Source of the DNA: Corynebacterium sp. HMSC04H06 | Lineage (GTDB): Bacteria; Actinomycetota; Actinomycetes; Mycobacteriales; Mycobacteriaceae | Assembly: GCF_001815935.1 (NCBI RefSeq) | Contig: NZ_KV823395.1 | Location: 1-47,756, forward strand | Length of the DNA stretch: 47,756 nucleotides | Direction of reading: 5' to 3' | Program-made: the position numbers and the translations under genes | Shown: positions 8,454-17,700 of the stretch, piece by piece | Numbering within the stretch: position 1 is the stretch's first letter | Layout of the letters: each line of letters begins with the position of its first letter | The notes under the pieces: generated by a model | Database searches by the model: none | What the model was told of the DNA's origin: nothing | Seen by the model: only the letters and a program-made list of their open reading frames with translations

Positions 8454-10190
8454 CTACTTCAGCTTCTTCTTCAGCGGCTTGAACGCCGCCTTAATCTGGT
8501 CGAAGGACTCGGAGTAGTCCTCCAATGCCTCCAGGCCAATCTGGCGTTCGCGCTGGTACAGCAGCCCGTAGCCGAAGGTGTCCTCGCCTCGGCTGCGGGC
8601 TGCTTGCGCGAGCTCTAGCAGCTTGTCACGGGAAGTCACCGAGTCCTGGAAGTCGCCCAGCACCGACTGCATCTGCTTGCAGGCCTTGTACAGGCGCTTG
8701 GTCTTGAGCTTGGTCGCCGAGCCCGCCGCCTCAGCGGCGTAGCGCAGCTTCTTGGCGGCCTTGCGCATGTCGTGGAAGTAATCTTCGCGCTCGTGCAGAC
8801 TGAGCTCTTCATTATCCCAGTTGACAACCGCCTTTTCGTGGCGCTTGACCAGCTTGCGGTAGGCCTTGGCCAGGTGCCGCGCCATGACGGTTTCCATGTC
8901 CTCGGGCTCGGCCTGCTCGGCCTGCTTGGTCTGCTCGGCCTGTTCCGGCTTGTCGGACTCCGCCTCGGCAGGGGCAATTTCCGCGGGCGCGGCGGAGGTG
9001 GTGTCCTCACCGCCGGCCGGGGCGGGGGCATCGGCGGCCGCCTCCGGCTCGGTTTCGGCCGGCTGGGCCTCCACGACGGGCGGGTGGGCCAGCAGCTGGT
9101 CGAGGGAGTCGAGCAGCTCGAGATAGCGGTCGGAGTTGAGGGCGCCAATGACGCGACGGTGGGCGCGGCGGTAGGCGGTGCCCATGTCGTGGGCGATGTG
9201 CCGGCGGGTGGTCTCATCTAGAGTGTCGGAGTCTTCCTCCTCCAGCAGGGACTGCCAGCGTTCCTCGACGACCTCGGCGTCGCGGGCAACGCCCAGCATT
9301 CCGGCCAGCTCCTTCAGGTTGGCCTCGATCTTTTCGATCTCTGGGCCGGCCACGATCCCGTGGAAGGTCTGCAGGTGGCTGCGCAGCTCGCGGGTGGCCA
9401 CGCGCATCTGGTGGACGGAATCCCACTCGTCGGCACGGACCTTCGGGTCGTATTCGACCAGCTTGTCGCGGTTGGCCTGCAGGGCCTCGACGACGGCGGC
9501 GGCCGGGGAGTCTTCCTCCACGTCCGGGGTGCGCAGGGCCGGGGGAAGCGGAGCCTGGTCCTTGGAGCGGCCGAGGGCAGACGACAGCTTCGACGGGGAG
9601 GCAGACACCCGGGCCCCGGCGCCGATGAGCAGGGAGGTAGCAGAGCGGATGATCTCGCTGCCGCGGTCGGTGCCGGCGGTTTCCGCGGCCAGCTCCAGCT
9701 CCCACTCGCGCCAGGTGGACTGCTGGCCGCCGGGCAGGAAGCTCCAGGCGGTGACGTGGTCGTCGCAGAACTCAGCGACCGGGCGGCCGTCGTCGCCCAG
9801 CAGCAGGGTCTCGGTGCGGTTGTTATCAACCTGGGCGATGGGGGAGACCGGGTGGTTGCGCACGATGGCGCGGACATGGCTGAGCAGTTCCGCCGGGACG
9901 CGGTATTCGCCGTCGACGGGCTCGCCGAGCTCGGCGCGGACCTCGGTGCGGCCGGTCGAGCCGGGCAGCTTGATGTGCCAGCCGTCGTCCTTGCCGCCGG
10001 TGCGGCGCCGCAGGGTGATCTTGTTGCGGGTCAGCCGCAGGTCCTCGGTGTCGTAGTAGATGGCGGATAGGGACTGTTCCGTGGATTCCCCATACCCGGC
10101 GACGTGGGCCAGGCGCGTCAGATCCGGGGTGGGGGTGGATTCCGCGACTGCGAACTTCGCCTCGATCTCGAGGAAACTGCTGGTTGCCAT
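8454..10190 (-). CDS. CYTH and CHAD domain protein
   Basis: The 578-residue product has an N-terminal CYTH (triphosphate tunnel metalloenzyme) domain with the hallmark ExExK as EIEAKF at residues 8-13, and a C-terminal CHAD domain of His/Lys/Arg-rich helices. The family is linked to inorganic polyphosphate binding or turnover. The CHAD domain is split by an acidic Ala/Pro/Glu-rich insert of about 60 residues (DNA near 8890-9080). The open frame extends far upstream, but the start is ATG 10190: it is preceded by AAGGAAAGG and the ExExK motif then falls at the N-terminus. Whether CYTH hydrolyses triphosphates here is untested. Confidence 0.88.
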   Translation of the reverse strand: MATSSFLEIEAKFAVAESTPTPDLTRLAHVAGYGESTEQSLSAIYYDTEDLRLTRNKITLRRRTGGKDDGWHIKLPGSTGRTEVRAELGEPVDGEYRVPAELLSHVRAIVRNHPVSPIAQVDNNRTETLLLGDDGRPVAEFCDDHVTAWSFLPGGQQSTWREWELELAAETAGTDRGSEIIRSATSLLIGAGARVSASPSKLSSALGRSKDQAPLPPALRTPDVEEDSPAAAVVEALQANRDKLVEYDPKVRADEWDSVHQMRVATRELRSHLQTFHGIVAGPEIEKIEANLKELAGMLGVARDAEVVEERWQSLLEEEDSDTLDETTRRHIAHDMGTAYRRAHRRVIGALNSDRYLELLDSLDQLLAHPPVVEAQPAETEPEAAADAPAPAGGEDTTSAAPAEIAPAEAESDKPEQAEQTKQAEQAEPEDMETVMARHLAKAYRKLVKRHEKAVVNWDNEELSLHEREDYFHDMRKAAKKLRYAAEAAGSATKLKTKRLYKACKQMQSVLGDFQDSVTSRDKLLELAQAARSRGEDTFGYGLLYQRERQIGLEALEDYSESFDQIKAAFKPLKKKLK

Positions 10191-10339
10191 GGGTGCCCTT
10201 TCCTTGTAAAGACTGCTGTGCCTATTAGCTGCGATCATACCCGGCTGAATTTTGCTCCGTACCGGAGCCATCACCCGCCGGCGCGGAATCCGGAAAACGT
10301 GGGCAACCACCGGGCCCGCCTGAGGCCCCACAACGGGGG

Positions 10340-11377
10340 CTAGGCGCTCAGCGCGCGCTGGTGGGGCGCGAGTCCGGCGGAGTCGCCGCTTAAGTGGGAG
10401 CGTTCCGCGGCGCTGGCCCCGGCGCCGGCGCCCAGCGGGTTGTTCATCGACAGGCTCGACTGGCTGGTGTGCGGGTAGACCTGCTGCAGTGCGTCCTGGG
10501 CGGCGGCCATGCGCTCGGCCAAAACGGGCAGGAGGCCGTCGCCCTCCGCGCCCCCGTCGGCGTTGGCCGCACCGACGCGGTTGGCCTCCTCGAGGAGCTC
10601 GGAAATGCGCGCGGCATAGGACAAGCGGAAGCTGCGGCGGTAGGAGGCGGTCTGGCTGAAGTACTTGGCCATTTCCGCGTCCGCGCCGTTGCGCATGTGC
10701 CAATCGCACTGGCGGTTGAGGTTGGCAAACAGGTCCATGGTGTGCGCGCAGTCGTCGGGAGCGCCCACCAGCACGGCCAGGCCGCGCTTGTCCACCAGCA
10801 AGGTAGTGACCGAGTTCGCCGCGGCGATAACGCTGAGCAGCACGGCCTGGTAGGCCACCCAGGGCGCATGCAGGTGCACGCGGTGGGCAATACAAGGCAT
10901 TTCCGTCTCCGCGCCGGCGGAGGCCTCCGCTAGGCGGTATTCCTGCCGCAGCTGCTGTGCCTTGGCGATGAGCGTTTCCGCCTCGTCCAGAAACTCGGTG
11001 GACTCGGCCTTGCGCAACAGGGCGTCCACCTTGCCGGCGGCCTTGCGTTGCGCCGACGTCATGGCGGCCTCGGCGGCCTGAGAAGGATCCAAAAGCTCCC
11101 AGTCGGGCAGGCTGGGCAGGGACTTAAAATCCTCAAAGAGCTGGTCGATGGCTTTGTCTGGGACGGTGGGATCGGTCGGCGGGCCGATGGTCAACCAGGC
11201 GTGCCGCAGTGCCGGGCTGGTCACATGTGCCGGGATGCGGGCGGCGGCGTAAAAGACCATCTGGTGGGTATATGGCCCGCAGATGTGGATCAGATCCTCC
11301 GGTCGCCAGCCGGCGCGGGCGACGAGGATGAGGAAGTCGGCTAATTGCTCAAGGCGGCGGTGGTAGCTAAAACGCAT
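10340..11377 (-). CDS. DUF2786 domain protein
   Basis: A 345-residue protein carries a DUF2786 segment around residues 112-155 (KVDALLRKAESTEFLDEAE), a helical motif found in phage and bacterial proteins of unknown function. No membrane segments or signal peptide are seen. The start at 11377 has GAAAGGAA about 10 nt upstream. It is divergent from glnA2 and lies upstream of the CYTH-CHAD gene on the same strand with a gap of about 150 bp. No function is proposed. Confidence 0.75.
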   Translation of the reverse strand: MRFSYHRRLEQLADFLILVARAGWRPEDLIHICGPYTHQMVFYAAARIPAHVTSPALRHAWLTIGPPTDPTVPDKAIDQLFEDFKSLPSLPDWELLDPSQAAEAAMTSAQRKAAGKVDALLRKAESTEFLDEAETLIAKAQQLRQEYRLAEASAGAETEMPCIAHRVHLHAPWVAYQAVLLSVIAAANSVTTLLVDKRGLAVLVGAPDDCAHTMDLFANLNRQCDWHMRNGADAEMAKYFSQTASYRRSFRLSYAARISELLEEANRVGAANADGGAEGDGLLPVLAERMAAAQDALQQVYPHTSQSSLSMNNPLGAGAGASAAERSHLSGDSAGLAPHQRALSA

Positions 11378-11429
11378 GGGGTAGAAGTTCCTTTCGTTGT
11401 TTAGGGTCTAAAATTCCCAAATTCAGTAG

Positions 11430-11609
11430 GTGCTGCGGTGGCCTTATCCGACCACGCGGGCCAAGGGGCACTGGCAGCCGCTTCCCCTGCTGGCCACCCC
11501 CGCTTACTGGCCGCAGGCGGGCAATGTGACCACCCTGCAATGGCCCACCGGATTGGTCCGCGACAAAGCCCGCCTTGGTGAGCCCGGCCTACTAAGGTGG
11601 GGTCCATGA
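11430..11609 (+). CDS. Possible 59-residue ORF overlapping the glnA2 start
   Basis: A short open frame starts with GTG directly after an in-frame TAG and ends in a TGA that overlaps the glnA2 ATG in an ATGA junction. The predicted peptide is rich in W, P and L and matches nothing I recognise. There is no strong Shine-Dalgarno. The tight overlap is the only positive sign; chance coding in GC-rich leader DNA is the main alternative. Confidence 0.2.
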   Translation: MLRWPYPTTRAKGHWQPLPLLATPAYWPQAGNVTTLQWPTGLVRDKARLGEPGLLRWGP

Positions 11610-12943
11610 ACAGCCAACATGAATTCGTGCTGCGTACCGTCGAAGAGCGGGATATCCGGTTTATTCGCCTGTGGTTCACTGATATCCTGGGCGCGCTCAA
11701 GTCCGTGGTGATGAGCCCGTCCGAGCTGGAATCTGCCTTCGAGGAAGGCGTGGGCTTCGACGGATCTTCCGTGGAAGGTTTTTCGCGCATCTCGGAATCC
11801 GACACAATCGCGCTGCCGGATCCGTCGACGTTCCAGATCATGCCCTTCGACCGCGACGAGCCGGAGCTGCAGTCCGCGCGGATGTTCTGCGACATCGCCC
11901 AGCCCGATGGGCAGCCGTCGATGGTGGACCCGCGCCACATCCTGCGCCGGCAGGTCACCGCGGCGGCCAACGAGGGTTTTACCTGCATGGCCTCGCCGGA
12001 AATCGAGTTCTACCTACTGCAGCAGCGTCCCGAGGCAGAAGACCTGCTGCCGACCGATAACGGCGGCTATTTCGACCAAGCCACCCAGGACGCCGCCCCG
12101 CGCTTCCGCCGCCAGGCCATGTTGTACCTGGAGGAACTCGGCATCGCCACGGAGTTTAGCCACCACGAGACCGCGCCGGGCCAGCAGGAGATCGACCTGC
12201 GGCACGCGGACGTTATCACCATGGCGGATTCCATCATGACTTTCCGCTACGTCATCAAGAAGGTCGCCGCCGACCTGGGTGTGCGCGGCACGTTCATGCC
12301 CAAGCCCTTCGAGGAATACTCCGGCTCCGGAATGCACACCCACCTTTCCCTGTTCGAGGGCGAGTCCAACGCCTTCCACGACCCGGACGATGAGTTTTCG
12401 CTGTCGACGACGGCCAAGCAGTTCATCGCCGGCATCCTGGAGCACGCCAATGAGATGTCCGCGGTGACGAACCAGTGGGTCAACTCGTATAAGCGCCTGA
12501 TGTTCGGCTCGGAGGCCCCGGGCTCGGCGACCTGGGGCGTGTCCAACCGCTCGGCGCTGGTGCGCGTGCCGACCTACCGGCTGACCAAGGAGGAGTCGCG
12601 CCGGGTGGAGATTCGATCGGTGGATTCCGCGATGAACCCTTACCTGGGGTACGCCGTCCTGCTGGCCGCCGGGCTCAAGGGCATCCGGGAGGGCTACGAG
12701 CTAGGCGACCCGGCCGAGGACGACGTGCACCAGCTGACGCGCCGGGAACGCCGGGCGATGGGCTACAAGGACCTGCCCATGTCGCTGGATCAGGCGCTGC
12801 GTCACCTGGAAAAGTCCGATTTCATGGCCGAGGTCATGGGCGAGCACGTCTTCGAGTTCTTCCTGCGCTCGAAGTGGGATGAGTGGCACGCCTACCAGCG
12901 CCAGATCACCTCCTTCGAGCTGCGCCACAACCTGAACTACTAA
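11606..12943 (+). CDS. glnA2: Glutamine synthetase-like protein GlnA2
   Basis: The 445-residue protein is a type I glutamine synthetase paralogue. It shows the beta-grasp signature GFDGSSVEGFSR, the substrate motif KPFEEYSGSGMHTHLS, and the ATP-site region SNRSALVRVP. Glutamine synthetase makes glutamine from glutamate, ammonia and ATP; the activity of GlnA2 in corynebacteria is considered minor or uncertain. The tyrosine adenylylated in GlnA (LYELPPEE) is absent: the equivalent stretch reads DDVHQLTRRER, so GlnE should not modify it. ATG 11606 is chosen over an upstream GTG because it matches the GlnA2 N-terminus; TAAGGT lies 7 nt before it. glnE follows 34 bp downstream. Confidence 0.92.
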   Translation: MNSQHEFVLRTVEERDIRFIRLWFTDILGALKSVVMSPSELESAFEEGVGFDGSSVEGFSRISESDTIALPDPSTFQIMPFDRDEPELQSARMFCDIAQPDGQPSMVDPRHILRRQVTAAANEGFTCMASPEIEFYLLQQRPEAEDLLPTDNGGYFDQATQDAAPRFRRQAMLYLEELGIATEFSHHETAPGQQEIDLRHADVITMADSIMTFRYVIKKVAADLGVRGTFMPKPFEEYSGSGMHTHLSLFEGESNAFHDPDDEFSLSTTAKQFIAGILEHANEMSAVTNQWVNSYKRLMFGSEAPGSATWGVSNRSALVRVPTYRLTKEESRRVEIRSVDSAMNPYLGYAVLLAAGLKGIREGYELGDPAEDDVHQLTRRERRAMGYKDLPMSLDQALRHLEKSDFMAEVMGEHVFEFFLRSKWDEWHAYQRQITSFELRHNLNY

Positions 12944-12977
12944 GTCTTTAACAACCAAGCGAAAGGGGCAATTGACT

Positions 12978-15900
12978 GTGCGCGCGACGGTACCTTCCCC
13001 GGCCACCCTGGGGCTGACGCGGGCGAACGCGGCTGCCGACCTGGAGTGGTTGGGCTGGAGCAACGCCGAATCCACCGAGCTGCTCTGGTGCCTGGCCGCG
13101 GCCGGGGACCCAGATCTGGCGCTGAACACAGTGATGCGCCTTTATCAGGGCCTGGATGATTCCGGTCGTGAGCTGGACCAGCAGATGCGCGCGAACGAGG
13201 CGCTGCGGGTCCGGCTGCTGGCGCTGCTGGGGGCATCGACGGCGCTGGGGGATCACCTGGCCGCCGAGCCGGAACTGTGGCGCCAGCTGGCCGAGCCCTT
13301 GCCGGAGCCGGAGGAGATGCTCGCGCAGCTTTTGGGCGCGGTGGATGCCCGCCCCGCGCAGTTTGTGACCGAACTCGACCGGCCGGACACGGCGAGTGCG
13401 CAGCTGACCACCCCGGGCAGCTACGTTGCGGGCACGACGGGCCAGGACGCCGCGCGGGCGCTGAAGTCGACGTACCGGACGCTGATGATGCGCGTGGCCA
13501 GCCACGACCTAGCGGGCACGTTCTATTCGCGCAAGGGGCAATCCCGCCCGCAGCCGCGCATCGAATACTCCACGGTCACCCGGCTGACCACGGCGCTGGC
13601 GGATGCGGGGCTGACCGCGGCGCTGGCGGTGGCCACAGTAACGGTCTACGGCGAGGAGCCGCTGGATAGCCAGCTGGCCGTCATCGCGATGGGCAAGTGC
13701 GGGGCCGGGGAGCTTAATTACATCTCCGACGTCGACGTCATCTTCGTGGCCGAGCCCTTGAGCGAGGACGGCGACGCCAGGCTGAGCAAGGCCACGCGGG
13801 TGGCCTCGAAGTTCATCCAGATCGGCACCAAGTGCTTTTTCGAGGTGGACGCGAACCTCCGCCCGGAGGGCAAGTCCGGGGCCCTGGTGCGTACGCTGGA
13901 CTCGCACGTGAAGTACTACCAGCGCTGGGCGCACACCTGGGAGTTCCAGGCGCTGCTCAAGGCCCGCCCGCAGACCGGCTACCTGCCGCTGGGCCAGGAC
14001 TACCTGGAGCGCATCGGGCCGATGGTCTGGTCGGCGTCCCAGCGCGAGTCCTTCGTGGAGGACGTGCAGGCCATGCGCAGGCGCGTGCTCGACAACGTGC
14101 CCGATGACCTACGTGCCCGGGAGCTGAAGCTGGGCTCGGGCGGCCTGCGGGACGTGGAGTTTGCCATCCAGCTGCTGCAGCTGGTCCACGGCCGCTCCGA
14201 CGAGAGCCTGCGCGTGCTGTCTACCGTCGATGCCTTGGCCGCCCTGGTCAGCGCCGGGTACGTGGGCCGCGAGGACGGCAACCAGCTCATCGAGGCCTAT
14301 GAGTTCTTGCGGCTGCTCGAGCACCGCCTGCAGCTGGAGCGTTTCCGCCGCACCCACACCATGCCGCCTAACGATGACGCGGACGCGTGGAAGTGGCTGG
14401 CCAAGATCTCAGGTTTCACGCCCACGGGCCAGCGTTCCGCCGCCCAGATGATGGCGGCGACGCTGCGCACCATCCGCCACCGGATTTCGCAGCTGCACTC
14501 GCGCCTGTTCTACCGCCCGCTGCTGCACTCGGTGGTCTCCATGAGTTCCGCGGAGCTCAAGCTCTCGCCCGAGGCCGCGAAGCTGCAGCTGGCCGCCCTG
14601 GGGTACAACTACCCGGATCGTGCCTTCGAGCACCTGACCTCGCTGGCGGCGGGCAGCTCCCGCAAGGCCAAGATCCAGGCGATCTTGCTGCCGACGCTGA
14701 TGGAGTGGCTGTCTGCTACCGCCGATCCGGACATGGGTCTGCTCAACTACCGCAAGCTGTCGGAGGCGGCCTTTGACCGCACCTGGTTTTTGCGGATGCT
14801 GCGGGACGAGGGCATCGTCGGCCAGCGGCTGATGAAGATCCTGGGTACCTCGCCGTACACCGCGGACCTCATCATCGCCGCGCCGGATACCGTCAAGCTG
14901 CTCTCCGACGGCGCCGCCGGGCCGAAGCTCATGGACGCCCAGCCGGAGCAGGCCTTCAAGGCCCTGGTCAACTCCACCAAGCGGCACGCCGACCCGGACA
15001 AGGCGGTGGCCGTGGCGCGTTCCCTGCGCCGGGTGGAGCTGGCCCGCATCGCCGCCGCGGACCTGCTGAGCTTCATGCCGGTCGAGCAGGTCTGCCGGGA
15101 CCTGTCCCTGGTCTGGGACGCGGTGTTGGAAGCCGCTCTGCGCGCCGAGATCCGCGCCTGGCTGCGCGCTCAGGAAGAAGCAGTGGCCGACACCGCCGAA
15201 GACCCCGACGGCACGGAAGGTGCTGACGATGCCGACGGGGCAACGGCCACGCAGCCGGTGCGCCCGCCGGCGCGGATCGCCGTTATCGGCATGGGCCGGC
15301 TGGGAGGTATGGAGCTCGGCTTCGGCTCGGACGCGGACGTGATGATAGTGGCCGAACCCGCGCCGGGCGTGGACGAGACCGCCGCCATCAAGTGGGCGAT
15401 CGGGATCGTGGACAAAATGCGCCGCCGGCTGTCCAAGCCCTCGGGCGATCCGCCCCTGGAGGTAGACCTGGGACTGCGCCCCGAGGGCCGATCCGGGGCG
15501 GTGGTGCGCACCATCGCCTCCTACGAGCGCTACTACGACCAGTGGGGCGAGCCCTGGGAGATGCAGGCGCTGCTGCGCGCGGCCTTCGTGGCCGGCGACA
15601 AGGACGTAGGGGAGAGGTTCCTGGAGGTCATCGACCGCTTCCGGTACCCCAGCGAGGGAGTGAGTCAGGCCACCATCCGCGCCATCCGGCGGATGAAGGC
15701 GCGCGTGGACAACGAGCGCCTGCCGCGCGGGGCGGACCGCAACACCCACACCAAGCTGGGCCGCGGCGCGCTGACCGACATCGAGTGGACAGTCCAGCTG
15801 CTGACCATGATGCACGCACACGAATTCACCCAGCTGCACGACCCGTCGACGCTGCGGGGACTCGACGCGTTGGAGGAGTGCGAGGTGCTTGACTCCGAGC

Positions 15901-16151
15901 AGGTCTCCAGCCTGCGGGAGGCGTGGCTGATGGCTACCGATGCCCGCAACGCCCTGGTCCTGGTCCGCGGCAAGCGCGTGGACCAGCTCCCGCAGCCGGG
16001 CCCGCAGCTGGCCCAGGTGGCCGGTGCGGCCGGCTGGTCGCCGGAGGACAACCAGGAATTCCTGGAGGCCTACCTGAAGCTGACCCGGCACGCCCGGCGG
16101 GTGGTCGACGAGGTTTTCTGGGGCGAGGCTGAATCCTTCGAGCACGACTAG
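12978..16151 (+). CDS. glnE: Glutamine synthetase adenylyltransferase/adenylyl-removing enzyme
   Basis: GlnE (about 1057 residues) attaches AMP to, and removes it from, a tyrosine of GlnA, tuning glutamine synthesis to nitrogen supply. Both nucleotidyltransferase-fold domains are present: the N-terminal de-adenylylase with GAGELNYISDVDVIF near residue 240, and the C-terminal adenylylase with GRLGGMELGFGSDADVMIV near 775. An acidic linker of about 35 residues (DNA about 15175-15260) precedes the second domain. GAAAGGGG at 12961-12968 fits GTG 12978 (9 nt); TTG 12972 is a possible alternative but too close. It follows glnA2, as in C. glutamicum. Confidence 0.94.
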   Translation: MRATVPSPATLGLTRANAAADLEWLGWSNAESTELLWCLAAAGDPDLALNTVMRLYQGLDDSGRELDQQMRANEALRVRLLALLGASTALGDHLAAEPELWRQLAEPLPEPEEMLAQLLGAVDARPAQFVTELDRPDTASAQLTTPGSYVAGTTGQDAARALKSTYRTLMMRVASHDLAGTFYSRKGQSRPQPRIEYSTVTRLTTALADAGLTAALAVATVTVYGEEPLDSQLAVIAMGKCGAGELNYISDVDVIFVAEPLSEDGDARLSKATRVASKFIQIGTKCFFEVDANLRPEGKSGALVRTLDSHVKYYQRWAHTWEFQALLKARPQTGYLPLGQDYLERIGPMVWSASQRESFVEDVQAMRRRVLDNVPDDLRARELKLGSGGLRDVEFAIQLLQLVHGRSDESLRVLSTVDALAALVSAGYVGREDGNQLIEAYEFLRLLEHRLQLERFRRTHTMPPNDDADAWKWLAKISGFTPTGQRSAAQMMAATLRTIRHRISQLHSRLFYRPLLHSVVSMSSAELKLSPEAAKLQLAALGYNYPDRAFEHLTSLAAGSSRKAKIQAILLPTLMEWLSATADPDMGLLNYRKLSEAAFDRTWFLRMLRDEGIVGQRLMKILGTSPYTADLIIAAPDTVKLLSDGAAGPKLMDAQPEQAFKALVNSTKRHADPDKAVAVARSLRRVELARIAAADLLSFMPVEQVCRDLSLVWDAVLEAALRAEIRAWLRAQEEAVADTAEDPDGTEGADDADGATATQPVRPPARIAVIGMGRLGGMELGFGSDADVMIVAEPAPGVDETAAIKWAIGIVDKMRRRLSKPSGDPPLEVDLGLRPEGRSGAVVRTIASYERYYDQWGEPWEMQALLRAAFVAGDKDVGERFLEVIDRFRYPSEGVSQATIRAIRRMKARVDNERLPRGADRNTHTKLGRGALTDIEWTVQLLTMMHAHEFTQLHDPSTLRGLDALEECEVLDSEQVSSLREAWLMATDARNALVLVRGKRVDQLPQPGPQLAQVAGAAGWSPEDNQEFLEAYLKLTRHARRVVDEVFWGEAESFEHD

Positions 16152-16361
16152 CAAGCGGCAGCAATGCCCCTAGGGGGTCGCCCGGATTTCGCCCTGATTT
16201 TGCTGGCAAAGTCGGCTTTTTCCTAGGCAAGCCGTGTTCGTCTTCCTAGACTGGGATGTGCCGTCCACGGTGGCTGGCCCAGCACGTGGCCCCACCGCGG
16301 ACGCGGCAGCACAGCGACCTAGCCCCACAAACAGCGGACCAGGAGTAGAGGAGAAAACACC

Positions 16362-16685
16362 ATGGCACTGCAGATTTCTTTAGATCTTTCGGCGGCGACG
16401 TTTCGCGATCTGAGCGGGTTTATGGATTCGGCGCGCGCGGCCGGCGCGGGCGCGGACACCGAGCTGAAAGTCGACAACGACAAGCTCGTGATCACCGTCG
16501 AGGGCCCGGCCGGGAACAACCGTCCTGACGCGCCCCACCAGGTGGTCGACGAGGACGGCCGCGGCGTCGACGAGCGCAAGCCCAGCTTCGGCCCGGTAGG
16601 CGAGCAGGCCATCCGCAGCGTGATCGATATCTTGAGCGGCCGGCAGGAACCGCCGCGCCGCGGTGATAGCTTCGGGCACTTCTAA
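16362..16685 (+). CDS. Hypothetical corynebacterial protein
   Basis: A 107-residue soluble protein with no signal peptide or membrane helix. The N-terminal half alternates hydrophobic strands (MALQISLDLSAATF, LVITVEGPA), suggesting a small alpha/beta fold. GAGGAG lies about 8 nt before the ATG, so translation is very likely. The 210 bp upstream, after glnE, contain a TAGACT (16247-16252) that may be a -10. I do not recognise the family. Confidence 0.7.
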   Translation: MALQISLDLSAATFRDLSGFMDSARAAGAGADTELKVDNDKLVITVEGPAGNNRPDAPHQVVDEDGRGVDERKPSFGPVGEQAIRSVIDILSGRQEPPRRGDSFGHF

Positions 16686-16759
16686 GCGCTAGAATTCCCG
16701 AGAGTTCAGCACTAGTATTTGTTCATTCGGTTTTCTATTAGTTCAGGCAAGGGGCCAGC

Positions 16760-17284
16760 ATGGCAGGCACAGAACCCACCGCGCCCTCTCAGCTCACCCG
16801 GGCAGAGGAGCCGGCCGGGGCCGCGCGGGCGGTCAGCGGGCAGGCGGACGCGCATCGTCAGCAGTGGGTCGTCACCGGCGCCGTGGTCGTCCTGGCCCTG
16901 ATTTTCGCCCTGGTGGCGGCCTGGTTCATGTGGCCGCTGAACACCACGCACCAGGGGCGCACGGTCGGCGATGCCGCCTCGCAGGTCACCGGGCCGGAGA
17001 CCACCGCGCCCGAGGACGCCGACGACGAGGAACCGCGCCCGGGCTACCGCTTGGTCGAGCTGGCCGAAGCCTTAGGGATCCCGGAGGCCGCCATGCCCAA
17101 GCAGGCCTTCGAGGCAGGCGATAGCCGGGAGCAGTCCCGGGAGGAGCTCGAGGCGGTTATGGACGCCGCCGTTAGCGAGGGCCGCCTGAACGACGGCGAG
17201 GCCCAAGCGGTGCTCAAGGCCTTCGACGAGGGACTCATCGAGGGCCAGTCCGGCCCGCTAGTGGCCAGCAACGACGACCAGTAG
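16760..17284 (+). CDS. Hypothetical single-pass membrane protein
   Basis: The 174-residue product has one strong transmembrane helix at about residues 36-58 (WVVTGAVVVLALIFALVAAW). The N-terminal 35 residues carry few charges; the C-terminal part is acidic, with a Thr/Glu/Asp linker and then an amphipathic helical region (about 95-160). This looks like an anchored protein with an external helical domain. AAGGGG precedes the ATG. No family is recognised. Confidence 0.65.
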   Translation: MAGTEPTAPSQLTRAEEPAGAARAVSGQADAHRQQWVVTGAVVVLALIFALVAAWFMWPLNTTHQGRTVGDAASQVTGPETTAPEDADDEEPRPGYRLVELAEALGIPEAAMPKQAFEAGDSREQSREELEAVMDAAVSEGRLNDGEAQAVLKAFDEGLIEGQSGPLVASNDDQ

Positions 17285-17412
17285 CGCGGGCTGCATCCGG
17301 CCCTGCGGGGCAGGGCCGGGCAACCGGCAGCGAGATAGCAGGAAGCCGCCACCGCCTACACAGACGCGACGCTTATTCTTTCCCCTAGAAGATAACGGAA
17401 AGGTAACGTTTT

Positions 17413-17682
17413 ATGCCCTGTTCTTACACCGTCCGCAGGCGCTGGCAGACGCTCGGCATGCTGGCAATCGCGCTGGGAGTGCCCATCTTGGGTGGCGTGG
17501 CCATGGCGGCCGCGGTCAACGACTTCGTGGTGGCTGAGGCCGGAAACGTCGAAACGTACCTGCCTTTTACCAGTAGAGTAGGGCTGCACCCAGCCAGCGC
17601 GCTGCCCCCTGGCGGCGCCGAGACTGGGCTGGCTGAACGGATGGCAAACGCGCTGCCTGCCCGGCTGCGCGGACTCTACTAG
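17413..17682 (+). CDS. Small hypothetical protein with N-terminal hydrophobic segment
   Basis: An 89-residue protein begins with basic residues (VRRRW) and a hydrophobic stretch at about residues 14-36, read as a signal peptide or anchor. The rest is short and unremarkable. GGAAAGG lies 9 nt before the ATG. It ends 18 bp before the ATPase gene and may be co-transcribed with it. No function is proposed. Confidence 0.5.
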   Translation: MPCSYTVRRRWQTLGMLAIALGVPILGGVAMAAAVNDFVVAEAGNVETYLPFTSRVGLHPASALPPGGAETGLAERMANALPARLRGLY

Positions 17683-17700
17683 GGAAGGTCGTGGCTCGAG

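Noticed and set aside
8454..10895. Long 813-residue reading of the CYTH-CHAD gene
   Set aside because: The extra 235 N-terminal residues are Arg/Gly/Pro-rich out-of-frame readings of the DUF2786 gene. ATG 10190 has a good ribosome site and puts the ExExK motif at the N-terminus.
14409..16154. 581-codon minus-strand frame opposite glnE
   Set aside because: Antisense shadow of glnE, rich in His, Arg and Gly with no domain; glnE motifs are intact on the plus strand.
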